Shown here in pieces: positions 52,631-62,124 of a stretch of DNA of 64,000 nt (the stretch's first letter is position 1; the number at the start of each line of letters is the position of its first letter). The stretch spans positions 1,922,001 through 1,986,000 of the forward strand of contig NZ_CP076023.1 in NCBI RefSeq assembly GCF_018623035.1, given 5' to 3'. The notes under the pieces are model-generated. The model did not search any database. It was not told the origin of the DNA and saw only the letters and a list, made by a program, of their open reading frames with translations. The position numbers and the translations under genes were made by a program. The stretch comes from Cellulomonas dongxiuzhuiae (lineage in GTDB: Bacteria > Actinomycetota > Actinomycetes > Actinomycetales > Cellulomonadaceae).

Positions 52631-53205
52631 GCGGCGTCGTGGACGGGTCGGGCGCGCAGCCCGGCCCGTCGGACGACCGGGCTGGTCTGGCCGACCTGGT
52701 CGAGAGCATGCTGCGCACCGTGCCGGACTTCCCGGAACCGGGCGTCCAGTTCCGCGACATCATGCCGCTGCTCGCGGACGGTGACGCGTTCGCGCGCGTC
52801 GTGACGGCGCTCGCCGGCCATCCGCACGGTCCCGTGGACCTCGTCGCCGGCATGGAGGCGCGCGGGTTCCTGCTCGCCGCCCCCGTCGCCGTGGCGCTCG
52901 GGGCCGGTGTCGTGCCGGTGCGCAAGGCCGGCAAGCTCCCCGGGCTCGTCGCGTCGCAGTCCTACGCGCTGGAGTACGGGTCGGCGTCCGTCGAGATCCA
53001 GCCGTCCACCGTCCCCGCGGGCGCGCGGGTGCTGGTGATCGACGACGTCCTGGCCACGGGCGGGACGGCCGCGGCGACGGTCGAGCTGCTCGAGTCCTGC
53101 GGTGCGACGGTCGTCGGGCTCAGCTTCCTCGTGGAGCTGGGCGCCCTGGACGGCCGCGCCCTGCTCCCGGGTCGGGACGTCGACGTCCTGCTGACCCTGC
53201 CCTGA
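52627..53205 (+). CDS. apt: Adenine phosphoribosyltransferase
   Basis: 192 residues; salvages adenine to AMP with PRPP. FPEPGVQFRDIMPLL near 35, GMEARGFLL and the PRPP loop VLVIDDVLATGGTAAA near 138 are diagnostic. ATG overlaps the secF stop (ATGA). The secDF-apt-relA order is the same as in mycobacteria. Confidence 0.95.
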   Translation: MSGVVDGSGAQPGPSDDRAGLADLVESMLRTVPDFPEPGVQFRDIMPLLADGDAFARVVTALAGHPHGPVDLVAGMEARGFLLAAPVAVALGAGVVPVRKAGKLPGLVASQSYALEYGSASVEIQPSTVPAGARVLVIDDVLATGGTAAATVELLESCGATVVGLSFLVELGALDGRALLPGRDVDVLLTLP

Positions 53206-53268
53206 ACGCCCGTCACCCGGACGGCGCCCGCCCGCGGCGCCGGTGTCGGGACGCGAGCGTCGCGGTCG

Positions 53269-53274
53269 TAGAAT
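53269..53274 (+). promoter_or_regulatory. Putative -10 of relA
   Basis: TAGAAT 31 bases before the relA ATG; the -35 region (TCGGGA at 53246-53251, 17-base spacer) is weak. AGGAGG at 53287-53292 is the ribosome binding site. Confidence 0.4.
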
Positions 53275-53304
53275 CGTGCGGACGACAGGAGGGGGTGAGC
53301 GGCG

Positions 53305-55695
53305 ATGGCGGACAAGGTCGGAGCAGGGGCTGACGCCGTGACGTCGCCCGTGCCTGTCGTGGCGGAGCCTGCGCAGGAGAGCGCGCCGGCCGCGGCCGTC
53401 GACGCGCCGCCCGAGACCGAGCCGGCGACGGGCTCGACGGGTCGGGTGCGGGCGCGCCTCGCACGACTGTCGGGGCGGTCCGCTTCCGCGTACCCGGCGC
53501 TCGAGCCGGTGCTGCACGCCGTGCGCACCAACCACCCCAAGGCCGACCTCTCGGTGATCGAGCAGGCCTACGTCGTCGCCGAGCACGCCCACCGCGGCCA
53601 GATGCGCAAGAGCGGCGACCCGTACATCACGCACCCGGTCGCGGTCGCCACCATCCTCGCCGAGCTCGGCATGACGCCGTCCACGATCGTGGCCGCGCTG
53701 CTGCACGACACCGTCGAGGACACCGACTACTCCCTGGACCAGCTGCGGCGCGACTTCGGGCCCGAGGTCGCGATGCTCGTCGACGGCGTGACGAAGCTCG
53801 ACAAGGTCACCTACGGTGACGCGGCGCAGTCCGAGACCGTCCGCAAGATGGTCGTGGCGATGTCCCGTGACATCCGCGTGCTCGTCATCAAGCTCGCCGA
53901 CCGCCTGCACAACGCCCGCACGTGGAAGTTCGTGTCGGCGGCTTCGGCCGAGAAGAAGGCGCGCGAGACGCTCGAGATCTACGCGCCGCTCGCCCACCGG
54001 CTCGGCATGAACACCATCAAGTGGGAGCTCGAGGACCTGTCGTTCGCGACGCTCTACCCCAAGGTCTACGACGAGATCGTCCACCTCGTCGCCGAGCGCG
54101 CTCCCGCGCGCGAGGAGTACCTCGCGACGGTCCGCGACCAGGTCGGTGCCGACCTGCGGTCGGCGAAGATCAAGGCCGCCGTGACCGGCCGGCCGAAGCA
54201 CTACTACTCGATCTACCAGAAGATGATCGTGCGTGGTCGCGACTTCACGGACATCTACGACCTGGTGGGCGTGCGCGTGCTCGTCGACACGGTGCGGGAC
54301 TGCTACGCGGCTCTCGGCGCGCTCCACGCGCGGTGGAACCCGGTCCCCGGCCGGTTCAAGGACTACATCGCGATGCCGAAGTTCAACCTGTACCAGTCGC
54401 TGCACACCACGGTGATCGGCCCCGGCGGCAAGCCTGTCGAGATCCAGATCCGCACGCACGACATGCACCGGCGCGCGGAGTACGGGGTGGCTGCGCACTG
54501 GAAGTACAAGGAGACCACCAAGAGCAACGGCCCGCAGGACGCGGCGGGCAACGACATGACGTGGCTGCGCCAGCTCGTCGACTGGCAGCGGGAGACGGCG
54601 GACCCGGCGGAGTTCCTCGACCTGCTGCGCGACGAGATCGCCGGCGCCGAGGTCTACGTCTTCACGCCCAAGGGCGACGTGCAGGCACTGCCCGCCGGCT
54701 CCACGCCGGTCGACTTCGCCTACGCGGTGCACACCGAGGTCGGGCACCGCACGATGGGCGCGCGCGTCAACGGCCGGCTCGTGCCGCTGGACTCGACGCT
54801 CGAGAACGGTGACGTCGTCGAGGTCTTCACCTCCAAGTCCGAGACGGCCGGTCCCAGCCGTGACTGGCTCGCGTTCGTCAAGAGCCCCCGGGCGCGCAAC
54901 AAGATCCGGCAGTGGTTCACCAAGGAGCGCCGCGAGGAGGCGATCGAGCAGGGGAAGGACGCGATCGCCAAGGCGATGCGCAAGCAGAACCTCCCCATCC
55001 AGCGGCTCATGTCGCACGAGGCGCTCGTGGCGCTCGCGCACGAGATGCGGTTCGCGGACGTGTCGGCCCTGTACGCCGCCGTCGGTGAGGGGCAGGCCTC
55101 GGCGGCGTCCGTGGTGCAGCGGCTCGTGCACTCGCTCGGCGGAGAGCCCGCCCAGGAGGAGGACCTCGCCGAGGCCGCACGCCCGGGCGCGACCGGGCGC
55201 CGGGTGCGCAGCGGAGACCCCGGTGTCGTCGTCAAGGGCGTCGACGACGTGTGGGTCAAGCTCGCCAAGTGCTGCACCCCGGTGCCCGGGGACGAGATCA
55301 TCGGTTTCGTGACGCGGGGCGCGGGCGTCTCGGTGCACCGGACCGACTGTCTCAACGTCGAGGCCCTGCGCCGGCAGCCCGAGCGGATCGTCGACGTGGA
55401 GTGGACGCACACCAGCTCGCAGATGTTCCTGGTGCAGATCCAGGTCGAGGCCCTCGACCGCAGCCGGCTCCTGTCGGACGTGACACGGGTCGTGTCGGAC
55501 CACCACGTCAACATCCTGTCGGCGTCGGTCTCGACCTCGCGGGACCGCGTCGCGCTCTCGCGCTTCGTCTTCGAGATGGCCGAGCCGTCGCACCTGGCGT
55601 CGGTGCTGAGCGCGGTCCGCAAGGTCGAGGGCGTCTTCGACGTCTACCGGATCACCGGGTCGCGCGGGGCCGAGGAGCCGGCGATCCGGGCCTGA
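53305..55695 (+). CDS. relA: Bifunctional (p)ppGpp synthetase/hydrolase
   Basis: 796-residue long Rel protein. After a ~55-residue Ala/Pro-rich N-terminus: HD hydrolase domain with HDTVEDTDY near 135, synthetase domain ([23 protein letters not shown]), TGS domain ([20 protein letters not shown] region), a zinc-finger/helical region with [13 protein letters not shown], and a C-terminal ACT domain. Both catalytic domains look intact, so it should make and degrade the alarmone. ATG is 12 bases after AGGAGG. Confidence 0.96.
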   Translation: MADKVGAGADAVTSPVPVVAEPAQESAPAAAVDAPPETEPATGSTGRVRARLARLSGRSASAYPALEPVLHAVRTNHPKADLSVIEQAYVVAEHAHRGQMRKSGDPYITHPVAVATILAELGMTPSTIVAALLHDTVEDTDYSLDQLRRDFGPEVAMLVDGVTKLDKVTYGDAAQSETVRKMVVAMSRDIRVLVIKLADRLHNARTWKFVSAASAEKKARETLEIYAPLAHRLGMNTIKWELEDLSFATLYPKVYDEIVHLVAERAPAREEYLATVRDQVGADLRSAKIKAAVTGRPKHYYSIYQKMIVRGRDFTDIYDLVGVRVLVDTVRDCYAALGALHARWNPVPGRFKDYIAMPKFNLYQSLHTTVIGPGGKPVEIQIRTHDMHRRAEYGVAAHWKYKETTKSNGPQDAAGNDMTWLRQLVDWQRETADPAEFLDLLRDEIAGAEVYVFTPKGDVQALPAGSTPVDFAYAVHTEVGHRTMGARVNGRLVPLDSTLENGDVVEVFTSKSETAGPSRDWLAFVKSPRARNKIRQWFTKERREEAIEQGKDAIAKAMRKQNLPIQRLMSHEALVALAHEMRFADVSALYAAVGEGQASAASVVQRLVHSLGGEPAQEEDLAEAARPGATGRRVRSGDPGVVVKGVDDVWVKLAKCCTPVPGDEIIGFVTRGAGVSVHRTDCLNVEALRRQPERIVDVEWTHTSSQMFLVQIQVEALDRSRLLSDVTRVVSDHHVNILSASVSTSRDRVALSRFVFEMAEPSHLASVLSAVRKVEGVFDVYRITGSRGAEEPAIRA

Positions 55696-55743
55696 CGCCC
55701 GCGACGGCCCGGCCTCGGGCGGTCCGCCGTGGAGCCTGCGCGC

Positions 55744-56331
55744 TCACACCTGCCGGAGCGTGGCGCGTGCCGCGCGCAGCCCGCGGCCGCCGCGGTGCGC
55801 GTCGATCCGCCGTAGCGCGGCGTGCGGGTCCAGCCCGCGCGGCAGCAGCGTCCGCAGCACGGGCACTGCGGTCGGTGCCGGGACCCAGCGCGCGACGTCG
55901 ACCGCGGTGCGTGTCACGGTGGTGACCAGCACGCCGCCGAGGGTCTGCAGGTCCTCGTCGACGAGGTCGGCCTCCGCGGTCGTGCGGTCCGGGTGAGGGT
56001 CGGGCCGGCGGGCACCTGAGCGCACGAGGACGGTCACGCGCCGCGGCGGCGTGCCACCGGCGTGCACCCACGCGGCCGCGAGCTGCCCGACGGCTCCGCG
56101 CTGCGGGACGAGCGGCGCGAAGGCGCGCGCGCGGACCGCCGGGTCCTCGGGCGTCCCGCGGACCCGCGCGACGTCCCCCCAGAGGGGAGCGAGGACCCCG
56201 TCGAGGTGCAGGCCGGTCCACGCCCAGGCGGGGACGTCACCGCGTCGCAGGACGACGGGACCGGGCGACGGCGGACGCGGACGCAGCCGCTGCAGGAAGG
56301 CCGGGGCCGCGGCGGGGTCGCAGACGGTCAT
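55744..56331 (-). CDS. Hypothetical protein, AbiEi-antitoxin-like
   Basis: 195 residues. The segment TTVTRTAVDVARWVP near 140 and the preceding layout (GLHLDGVLAPLWGD, RVTVLVR) resemble AbiEi-type proteins that actinobacteria often carry without a toxin. No partner toxin is adjacent. ATG at 56331 has no Shine-Dalgarno and begins seven bases below a terminator hairpin, so the start or its promoter is uncertain. The function is not established. Confidence 0.6.
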   Translation of the reverse strand: MTVCDPAAAPAFLQRLRPRPPSPGPVVLRRGDVPAWAWTGLHLDGVLAPLWGDVARVRGTPEDPAVRARAFAPLVPQRGAVGQLAAAWVHAGGTPPRRVTVLVRSGARRPDPHPDRTTAEADLVDEDLQTLGGVLVTTVTRTAVDVARWVPAPTAVPVLRTLLPRGLDPHAALRRIDAHRGGRGLRAARATLRQV

Positions 56332-56337
56332 GAAAGC

Positions 56338-56385
56338 CAGGATGCCCGCCGGCGTCCCCCGACGGGGGAGCAGGCGGGCATCCTG
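56338..56385 (-). terminator. Nested hairpin terminator after the DUF349 gene
   Basis: Outer stem 56338-56350 with 56373-56385 (13 perfect pairs); the loop contains an inner stem TCCCCC/GGGGGA (56355-56360 with 56364-56369). On the minus strand it is followed by GGCTTTCAT. Lies 22 bases after the DUF349 stop. Confidence 0.75.
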
Positions 56386-56406
56386 TGGACGGACGGGCGC
56401 GCGGTG

Positions 56407-58215
56407 TCAGCCGCGGGCGTCCTGCGCGGCGCGCTGCACCTGCTCGAGCCAGGCGCGCCGGGCGTCGAGCGCGGCCTGGGCCTCCGTGACGCGGCGCTGG
56501 TCGCCTGCCGCCTTCGCGCTCTCCAGGTCGGCCTCGAGGCCGGCGATCGCCTGCTCGAGCTGCGCGGCCGCACCCTCGGCGCGGGCGCGCGTCTCGGGGT
56601 TGCTGCGACGCCACTGCGCCGAGTCGGCCTCACGCACCGCGGTCTCGACGGCCCGCATCCTGCCCTCGACCCGCTGGACGTCGGCGCGCGGCACCTTGCC
56701 TGCGGCGTCCCACCGGTCCTGCAGCGAGCGCAGCGCCGCCTTGGCGGCACCGAGGTCGCGGACGGGCAGCAGCGCCTCGGCCTCGACGAGCAGCGCCTCC
56801 TTGACCTCGAGGTTCGCGCGGAACTCCTCGTCGATGGCCTGGTTCGCGGCGTCCCGGGCGGCGAAGAACGCGTCCTGCGCGGTGCGGAACCGGGCCCAGA
56901 GCGCGTCGTCGACCTGGCGGTTGGCCCGTCCGGCCGCCTTCCAGCGCGTCATGAGGTCACGGAAGGCCGCCGACGTCGCACCCCAGTCCGTGCTCGTCGC
57001 CAGCCGCTCTGCGTCGGCCACGAGCTGCTCCTTGACGGTCTTCGCCTCGGAGTTGCGCGCCTCGAGCTCGGCGAAGAAGTGCCGCCGCTCACGGTCGAAC
57101 GTGGTGCGGGCGTGGCTGAACCGCTTCCAGAGCGACTCCTCCGTGGGCCGGTCGATGCGCGGGCCGGAGCGCTGGGCGTCCTTCCACTGGTCCAGCAGGA
57201 GGCGCAACTGCTCACCGGCGGGCCGCCACTGGATGCGCGACGGGTCGGTCGTGGCGATCTTCTCGGCCTGCTCGACGATCTGCGTGCGTGCGGCGACGGC
57301 CGCCTCCCGCGCCGCGGCGCGCTCGGCGTCCGCCTGCGCACGACGCTCGGCGGCCCGGGACCGCAGGCCCTCGAGCCGCGCCCGCAGCGCGTCGAGGTCG
57401 CCCACGGCGGCCGGCTCGGCGAGCTCCTCGGTGAGGCGCGTGAGCGTCTGGTCGATCTCCTTGACCGAGAGGTCGGTGGCGGACAGCCGCGCGTCGAACA
57501 GCGCGACCTTCGCCTGCAGGTCCAGGAACCGCCGGACGTACAGCGCGAGCGCCTCGGGCGCGCTCGCACCGGGGAACTGCCCCACGACGCGCTCGCCCGC
57601 GGCCTCGACGACGTGCACCGTGCCGTCCTCGTCGACGCGCCCGAAGGTCGCGGCGTGCGCGGCCGCGGCCTCCTCGTCGGGGGTCGGGACGGGGACCGCC
57701 GGGCCGGCGGGGGACGCCGCGACCGCCGACGGCCGCGGCACGGGCCGCGGGAGCGGACGCACGGAGGCCGGGGAGGGGCGCGGAGCCGCGGGTGCTGCCG
57801 GGGCGGTGGACTCGCCCGTGGGCTCGGCCTCCTCCGCGGCGGGCCCGTCCGTGGCGTCGCCCGACGGCTCCTCCGCGAGGGCCTCGGGCGTGGCGTCGAC
57901 GTCGCCGGCCGGGGCGTCAGCCGCGGACCCGTCCTGGGCGGCCTCGTCCGTGGCCTCGGCGGAGGGCTCCTCCGGGAGGGCCTCGGCCGCGGGCTCGGGG
58001 TCCGCGGTCGCGTCGGTGCGGGCCGCCTCGTCGTCGGCCACGACGGCCTCGGTGGTCGACCCGTCCGTGGGCTGCGGGCTCGGTGCCGCGTCGTCGACGG
58101 GTGCCACCTCGGGCACCTCGGGCACGTTCGGCGCAGTGGTGCCGGCCGGGTCGCCCGCGGGAGGGGGAGCCTGCTCGGCGTCGTCCGGGGACGACGTCGT
58201 CGGGTGCTCGGTCAC
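56407..58215 (-). CDS. DUF349 domain protein
   Basis: 602 residues. The first ~190 are acidic and Pro/Ala/Glu rich, probably disordered. Then come three DUF349 helical repeats, each with a W..AG or WxxA core (QWKDAQRSGPRID near 345, MTRWKAAGRANRQ near 425, LQDRWDAAGKVPR near 505), plus coiled-coil segments. Homologues are linked loosely to RNA/ribosome metabolism; no activity is certain. GTG overlaps the cyclophilin stop, making a two-gene operon. Confidence 0.85.
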   Translation of the reverse strand: MTEHPTTSSPDDAEQAPPPAGDPAGTTAPNVPEVPEVAPVDDAAPSPQPTDGSTTEAVVADDEAARTDATADPEPAAEALPEEPSAEATDEAAQDGSAADAPAGDVDATPEALAEEPSGDATDGPAAEEAEPTGESTAPAAPAAPRPSPASVRPLPRPVPRPSAVAASPAGPAVPVPTPDEEAAAAHAATFGRVDEDGTVHVVEAAGERVVGQFPGASAPEALALYVRRFLDLQAKVALFDARLSATDLSVKEIDQTLTRLTEELAEPAAVGDLDALRARLEGLRSRAAERRAQADAERAAAREAAVAARTQIVEQAEKIATTDPSRIQWRPAGEQLRLLLDQWKDAQRSGPRIDRPTEESLWKRFSHARTTFDRERRHFFAELEARNSEAKTVKEQLVADAERLATSTDWGATSAAFRDLMTRWKAAGRANRQVDDALWARFRTAQDAFFAARDAANQAIDEEFRANLEVKEALLVEAEALLPVRDLGAAKAALRSLQDRWDAAGKVPRADVQRVEGRMRAVETAVREADSAQWRRSNPETRARAEGAAAQLEQAIAGLEADLESAKAAGDQRRVTEAQAALDARRAWLEQVQRAAQDARG

Positions 58216-58994
58216 TGGATCTCCACTCCCTCGATGGTGACGTCGGTGACCGGACGTTCGCTGCCGTCCTGGGTCCCCGCGTCAGCGATGGCCTTCAGCA
58301 CGTCCAGACCGGACGTGATGTGGCCGAACACGGTGTAGCCGCCCGCCGTGTCTGACGGGATCTGCGAGTCCTCGTAGACGAGGAAGAACTGGGAGCCCAT
58401 CGACGCGGCGTCGCCGCCGACGCGGGCCATGGCGATCGTGCCTGCCGGGTACATGTCGTCCGACGGTGCGTTCTCGATCGGACCCCACGTGTAGCCCGGG
58501 CCGCCGGTGCCGGTGGCCGTCGGGTCGCCGCACTGGAGCACGTAGATGCCCTCGGGCACGAGGCGGTGGCAGATCGTGCCGTCGAAGTACCCCTCCCCGG
58601 CCAGCGTCACGAAGTTCGCGACCGCCTGGGGCGCCGCGGCACCGTCGAGCTCGATGCCCACCGCCCCCGCGGACGTCGCGATCGTGCCGGTCCACGTCCG
58701 GTTCTCGGCGAGCGAGGCCTCCGGCAGGACGCCGCCGTTGCCGGTGCGAGCGGGGAAGGTGGCTGCCGGGGCTGCGGTGGCGGCGGGGTCGTCGGTCGAC
58801 GAGGCCGCCGACGGTCCGTCGTCGCCCGAGAGGTTGATGACGGCGACGACTCCCACGGCCAGCGCGAGCACCGCGACGACTCCGCCGGCGATCACCCGCA
58901 TGCGCTGCTGGTGTGCCCGCTGCGCCTGCAGCTGGCGTGCGTGCAGCTTCTCGTACCGACGGCGCTCGTACTCGCGCTCGCGCTTCGAAGACAC
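58212..58994 (-). CDS. Membrane-anchored cyclophilin-type peptidyl-prolyl isomerase
   Basis: 260 residues. A basic N-terminal ~30 residues, one membrane helix (~33-54), an Ala/Thr/Asp linker and a cyclophilin domain (~95-258) with ANFVTLAGEGYFDGTICHRL, GGPGY and SQFFLVYED, GYTVFGHI. Catalytic Arg of the FHR motif appears as CHRL. Folding helper probably facing outside. Equivalent to the Rv2582 position next to rel. GTG start. Confidence 0.9.
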   Translation of the reverse strand: MSSKREREYERRRYEKLHARQLQAQRAHQQRMRVIAGGVVAVLALAVGVVAVINLSGDDGPSAASSTDDPAATAAPAATFPARTGNGGVLPEASLAENRTWTGTIATSAGAVGIELDGAAAPQAVANFVTLAGEGYFDGTICHRLVPEGIYVLQCGDPTATGTGGPGYTWGPIENAPSDDMYPAGTIAMARVGGDAASMGSQFFLVYEDSQIPSDTAGGYTVFGHITSGLDVLKAIADAGTQDGSERPVTDVTIEGVEIQ

Positions 58995-59187
58995 CGCTCT
59001 CCTCGTCTCGTCGTGGCGACAGCGGCGGTGCCGTGTGCTCGGGCACCGTCGCCGTCGAGGCTGCGACCACCGGACACATGCCGGACCCCGGACAGTCTAG
59101 GCAAGGCGGGGGCGTCGTCGTGCACCGGCGCACCCGCATGGACGCACGTACCCCGCGGTGGGCACGGCGCGGGTGCGGGGGCTCGTC

Positions 59188-59193
59188 TAGCGT
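59188..59193 (+). promoter_or_regulatory. -10 of a leaderless promoter
   Basis: TAGCGT seven bases before the ATG of the metallo-hydrolase. Confidence 0.4.
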
Positions 59194-59200
59194 GCGGGGG

Positions 59201-59923
59201 ATGGAGATCCTCACGGTCGTCGCACCCGTCTTCGCCGCCCGGTGCTCGGTGCTCGTCGCCGACGACGGCGCGTGCGTCGTCGTGGACCCCGGCGCGGGCG
59301 CCGGCGACCAGGTCCGGCGGCTCGTCGTGGCCCGTGGCCTGACGCCTCGGGCGGTGCTCGTCACGCACGGCCACGCGGACCACACGTGGGACGCACCGGC
59401 GCTGTCGCGGGACCTCGACGTGCCGGTGATGCTCCATGCCGGTGACGCCTACCGCCTCGAGGACCCGTTCGGGACGCTCGGCGTCCTCGACCCGCGGCAC
59501 GACCCGTCCGGTCCGCTCGCGCAGGCGCTGCGCGCCGCCGGGGTCGACGTCGCGTCCTGGCGCTCCCCGCAGCGGGTCGAGCCGTTCGGGGCCGCCGGGA
59601 GCGGCCGCACCGGTGACGTGGAGCTGGACCTCGGCGGCGTCCGCGTCGTCGCGCGCCACGCCCCCGGGCACACCGAGGGCTCCACCCTGTACCTGGTGGA
59701 CACGGGGGAGGCGGACCCGGTCGTGCTGTCGGGGGACGTCCTGTTCGCGGGCAGCATCGGGCGCACCGACCTGCCCGGCGGGGACGACGCCGCGATGGCG
59801 GCGACCCTGCGCGACGTCGTCGCGGTGCTGCCGTCGTCGTCGCGCGTGCTGCCCGGCCACGGGCCGGCGACCGACGTCGCCACCGAGCTGGCGACGAACC
59901 CGTACCTGGCCCGCGCCCGCTGA
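59201..59923 (+). CDS. Metallo-beta-lactamase fold hydrolase (glyoxalase II-like)
   Basis: 240 residues with the zinc motifs THGHADH near 58, APGHTEGS near 155, SGDVLFAGSIGRTDLPGG (Asp ligand) near 177 and PGHGPAT near 217. Position before hisS matches the M. tuberculosis Rv2581c glyoxalase II-type gene. Substrate probably a thioester, but a persulfide dioxygenase role is not excluded. The ATG appears to be leaderless. Confidence 0.88.
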   Translation: MEILTVVAPVFAARCSVLVADDGACVVVDPGAGAGDQVRRLVVARGLTPRAVLVTHGHADHTWDAPALSRDLDVPVMLHAGDAYRLEDPFGTLGVLDPRHDPSGPLAQALRAAGVDVASWRSPQRVEPFGAAGSGRTGDVELDLGGVRVVARHAPGHTEGSTLYLVDTGEADPVVLSGDVLFAGSIGRTDLPGGDDAAMAATLRDVVAVLPSSSRVLPGHGPATDVATELATNPYLARAR

Positions 59924-59999
59924 CCGGGCCCGGCGCACCGTCGCCCGCGCCGTGGACGTCGGTGCGGGACCGTCGTGCCGGTCTGGGATCATCGGACGC

Positions 60000-61385
60000 A
60001 TGGCGCGACCCACACCCCTGTCCGGATTCCCCGAGTGGCTGCCCGACGGGCGCATCGTCGAGCAGCACGTGCTCGACGTGCTGCGCCGCACGTTCGAGCT
60101 CCACGGGTTCGCGGGGATCGAGACGCGGGCCGTGGAGCCGCTCGAGCAGCTGCTGCGCAAGGGTGAGACCTCCAAGGAGGTCTACGTGCTCCGCCGCCTG
60201 CACGACGAGCCCGCGGGGGCCGACGAGCCCGCCGACCGCCAGGGTCAGCTCGGGCTGCACTTCGACCTCACCGTGCCGTTCGCGCGCTACGTGCTCGAGA
60301 ACGCGGGGCGCCTGGCGTTCCCCTTCCGGCGCTACCAGATCCAGAAGGTCTGGCGGGGCGAGCGGCCGCAGGACGGCCGGTTCCGTGAGTTCGTGCAGGC
60401 CGACATCGACGTCGTCGGCGCCGGTGCGCTGCCGTACCACTACGAGGTCGAGCTGCCGCTCGTCATGGCCGACGCCCTGGGCGCGCTGCGGGACCTCGGC
60501 GTCCCGCCCGTGCGGATCCTGGTGAACAACCGCAAGGTCGCCGAGGGCTTCTACCGCGGGCTGGGCCTCGAGGACGTCGAGGCGGTGCTGCGCGGCATCG
60601 ACAAGCTCGACAAGGTCGGGCCCGAGGCCGTCGCCGACCTCCTCGTCGCCGAGGCCGGTGCGACGCCGGAGCAGGCCGCCGCGTGCCTCGAGCTCGCGGC
60701 CGTGCACGGCGGCGACGCGTCCGTCGTCGACCGGGTGCGCGAGCTCGCCGAGCGCCACGGGGCGTCGACCGAGCTCCTCGAGGAGGGCCTTCGCGAGCTG
60801 GGCGCCCTCGTCACCGCCGCGGCGGAGCGGGCCCCGGGCGTCCTGGTCGCGGACCTGAAGATCGCCCGCGGGCTCGACTACTACACCGGGTCGGTCTACG
60901 AGACCGTGCTCGTCGGGCACGAGGACCTCGGGTCCATCTGCTCGGGCGGGCGCTACGACACGCTGGCGTCGGACGGCACGACGACCTACCCGGGCGTCGG
61001 CCTGTCGATCGGCGTGTCGCGGCTCGTCTCGCGCCTGCTGTCCGCCGGGCTCGTGCGCGCGACGCGCTCGGTGCCCACGGCGGTGCTGGTCGCCGTCACG
61101 TCCGAGGAGCGTCGCACGGCGTCGGACGCCGTCGCCGCGGCGCTGCGCGCGCGCGGCATCCCCACCGAGGTCGCGCCGAGCGCCGCGAAGTTCGGCAAGC
61201 AGATCAAGCACGCCGACCGCCGCGGGATCCCGTTCGTGTGGTTCGTCGGCGACGCGGACGAGGACGGCGCACCCGCGCAGGACGAGGTCAAGGACATCCG
61301 GTCGGGCGAGCAGACGCCGGTCGACGCGGCGACGTGGACGCCGCCCGCCGAGGACCTGCTGCCGCGCGTCGTCGCCGCCGGCTGA
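60000..61385 (+). CDS. hisS: Histidyl-tRNA synthetase
   Basis: 461-residue class II synthetase. Motif 2 region RYQIQKVWRGERPQDGR..F (WRGERPQDGRFREF near 118), the HisRS-specific ARGLDYYTGSVYE near 290 and CSGGRYDTL, then an anticodon-binding domain with SAAKFGKQIKHADRR. ATG at 60000, ten bases after TGGGAT, with no Shine-Dalgarno, suggesting a leaderless mRNA. Confidence 0.95.
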   Translation: MARPTPLSGFPEWLPDGRIVEQHVLDVLRRTFELHGFAGIETRAVEPLEQLLRKGETSKEVYVLRRLHDEPAGADEPADRQGQLGLHFDLTVPFARYVLENAGRLAFPFRRYQIQKVWRGERPQDGRFREFVQADIDVVGAGALPYHYEVELPLVMADALGALRDLGVPPVRILVNNRKVAEGFYRGLGLEDVEAVLRGIDKLDKVGPEAVADLLVAEAGATPEQAAACLELAAVHGGDASVVDRVRELAERHGASTELLEEGLRELGALVTAAAERAPGVLVADLKIARGLDYYTGSVYETVLVGHEDLGSICSGGRYDTLASDGTTTYPGVGLSIGVSRLVSRLLSAGLVRATRSVPTAVLVAVTSEERRTASDAVAAALRARGIPTEVAPSAAKFGKQIKHADRRGIPFVWFVGDADEDGAPAQDEVKDIRSGEQTPVDAATWTPPAEDLLPRVVAAG

Positions 61386-61442
61386 CGCACGCGTGCCCCG
61401 AGGGGCCGGCCCGGTCGTGGTGCGGCCGTGCCGGCCCACGCC

Positions 61443-61448
61443 TAGCGT
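61443..61448 (+). promoter_or_regulatory. -10 of a leaderless promoter
   Basis: TAGCGT six bases before the GTG of the following gene. Confidence 0.4.
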
Positions 61449-61454
61449 GGCGGC

Positions 61455-62093
61455 GTGCCCACCGTCGCGTCCGACGTCGCCCCGGCGCCCGTCGTCCTCG
61501 ACGGGCGCATCGCGGGCGTCGGCACGGCGCACGGCACGAGGCTCGTGGTCGGGCGGTGGCTGCGCTCACCTCTCGGCGGGTTCGCCGACGTCATGGTCGA
61601 GCACCCCGACGGCACGCGGGTGCTGCTGGCGCCACGCAGCGACGTCGCGGACCTCGTCACGCGGCTGTACACCTTCGACGCCGTCCACGTGGTGCCCGTG
61701 CACGTCGTGGCCGACGCGAGCTCGCGCACGTGGACGGTGGTCGCCGGGCCCCTGCGCGCACGCCTGACCATCGGGGCGCGCACCCCGGTCGGGGCACTGC
61801 TCCGGCTCGTCCCTCCGGTCGTCGTACGCGCCCGCGCGACCGCCGGCCTCGTCGACGCGCTCGCGGGTGCGCTCGTCCGGGGTGTGCGCACGCGCGGCCG
61901 GGGCCGCGACGGTTCGTCGCAGGTGTACGCCGCACGCGACCAGCACGCCCTCGTCGCGCTCGACGCGCGCTGGGGCGACCGCTCCCTCGGCGACCTGCGC
62001 CGCGTCGGACCGCCCGTGCGCTTCGGCTTCTCCTCCGTCCCCGCGGCACCCGCCGTCACGGCTGTCCAGGTCACGATCGACGCGCCGCCTTGA
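61455..62093 (+). CDS. Conserved hypothetical protein
   Basis: 212 residues, no motif I can name. The N-terminal half is rich in beta-strand pattern (GTRLVVGRWLRSPLGGFADVMVE-like: LVVGRWLRSPLGG, TRVLLAP), the second half is Arg-rich (VRGVRTRGRGRDG). No signal peptide or membrane helix. GTG start six bases after TAGCGT. Sits between hisS and the radical-SAM gene. Confidence 0.7.
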   Translation: MPTVASDVAPAPVVLDGRIAGVGTAHGTRLVVGRWLRSPLGGFADVMVEHPDGTRVLLAPRSDVADLVTRLYTFDAVHVVPVHVVADASSRTWTVVAGPLRARLTIGARTPVGALLRLVPPVVVRARATAGLVDALAGALVRGVRTRGRGRDGSSQVYAARDQHALVALDARWGDRSLGDLRRVGPPVRFGFSSVPAAPAVTAVQVTIDAPP

Positions 62094-62100
62094 CCCGGTA

Positions 62101-62116
62101 TCGAACACGTGTTCGA
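62101..62116 (+). promoter_or_regulatory. SOS box (LexA operator)
   Basis: TCGAACACGTGTTCGA is a perfect 16-base palindrome that matches TCGAAC-N4-GTTCGA exactly, ending eight bases before the radical-SAM GTG. It would cover the promoter of a leaderless transcript. Confidence 0.85.
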
Positions 62117-62124
62117 ATCGACGC

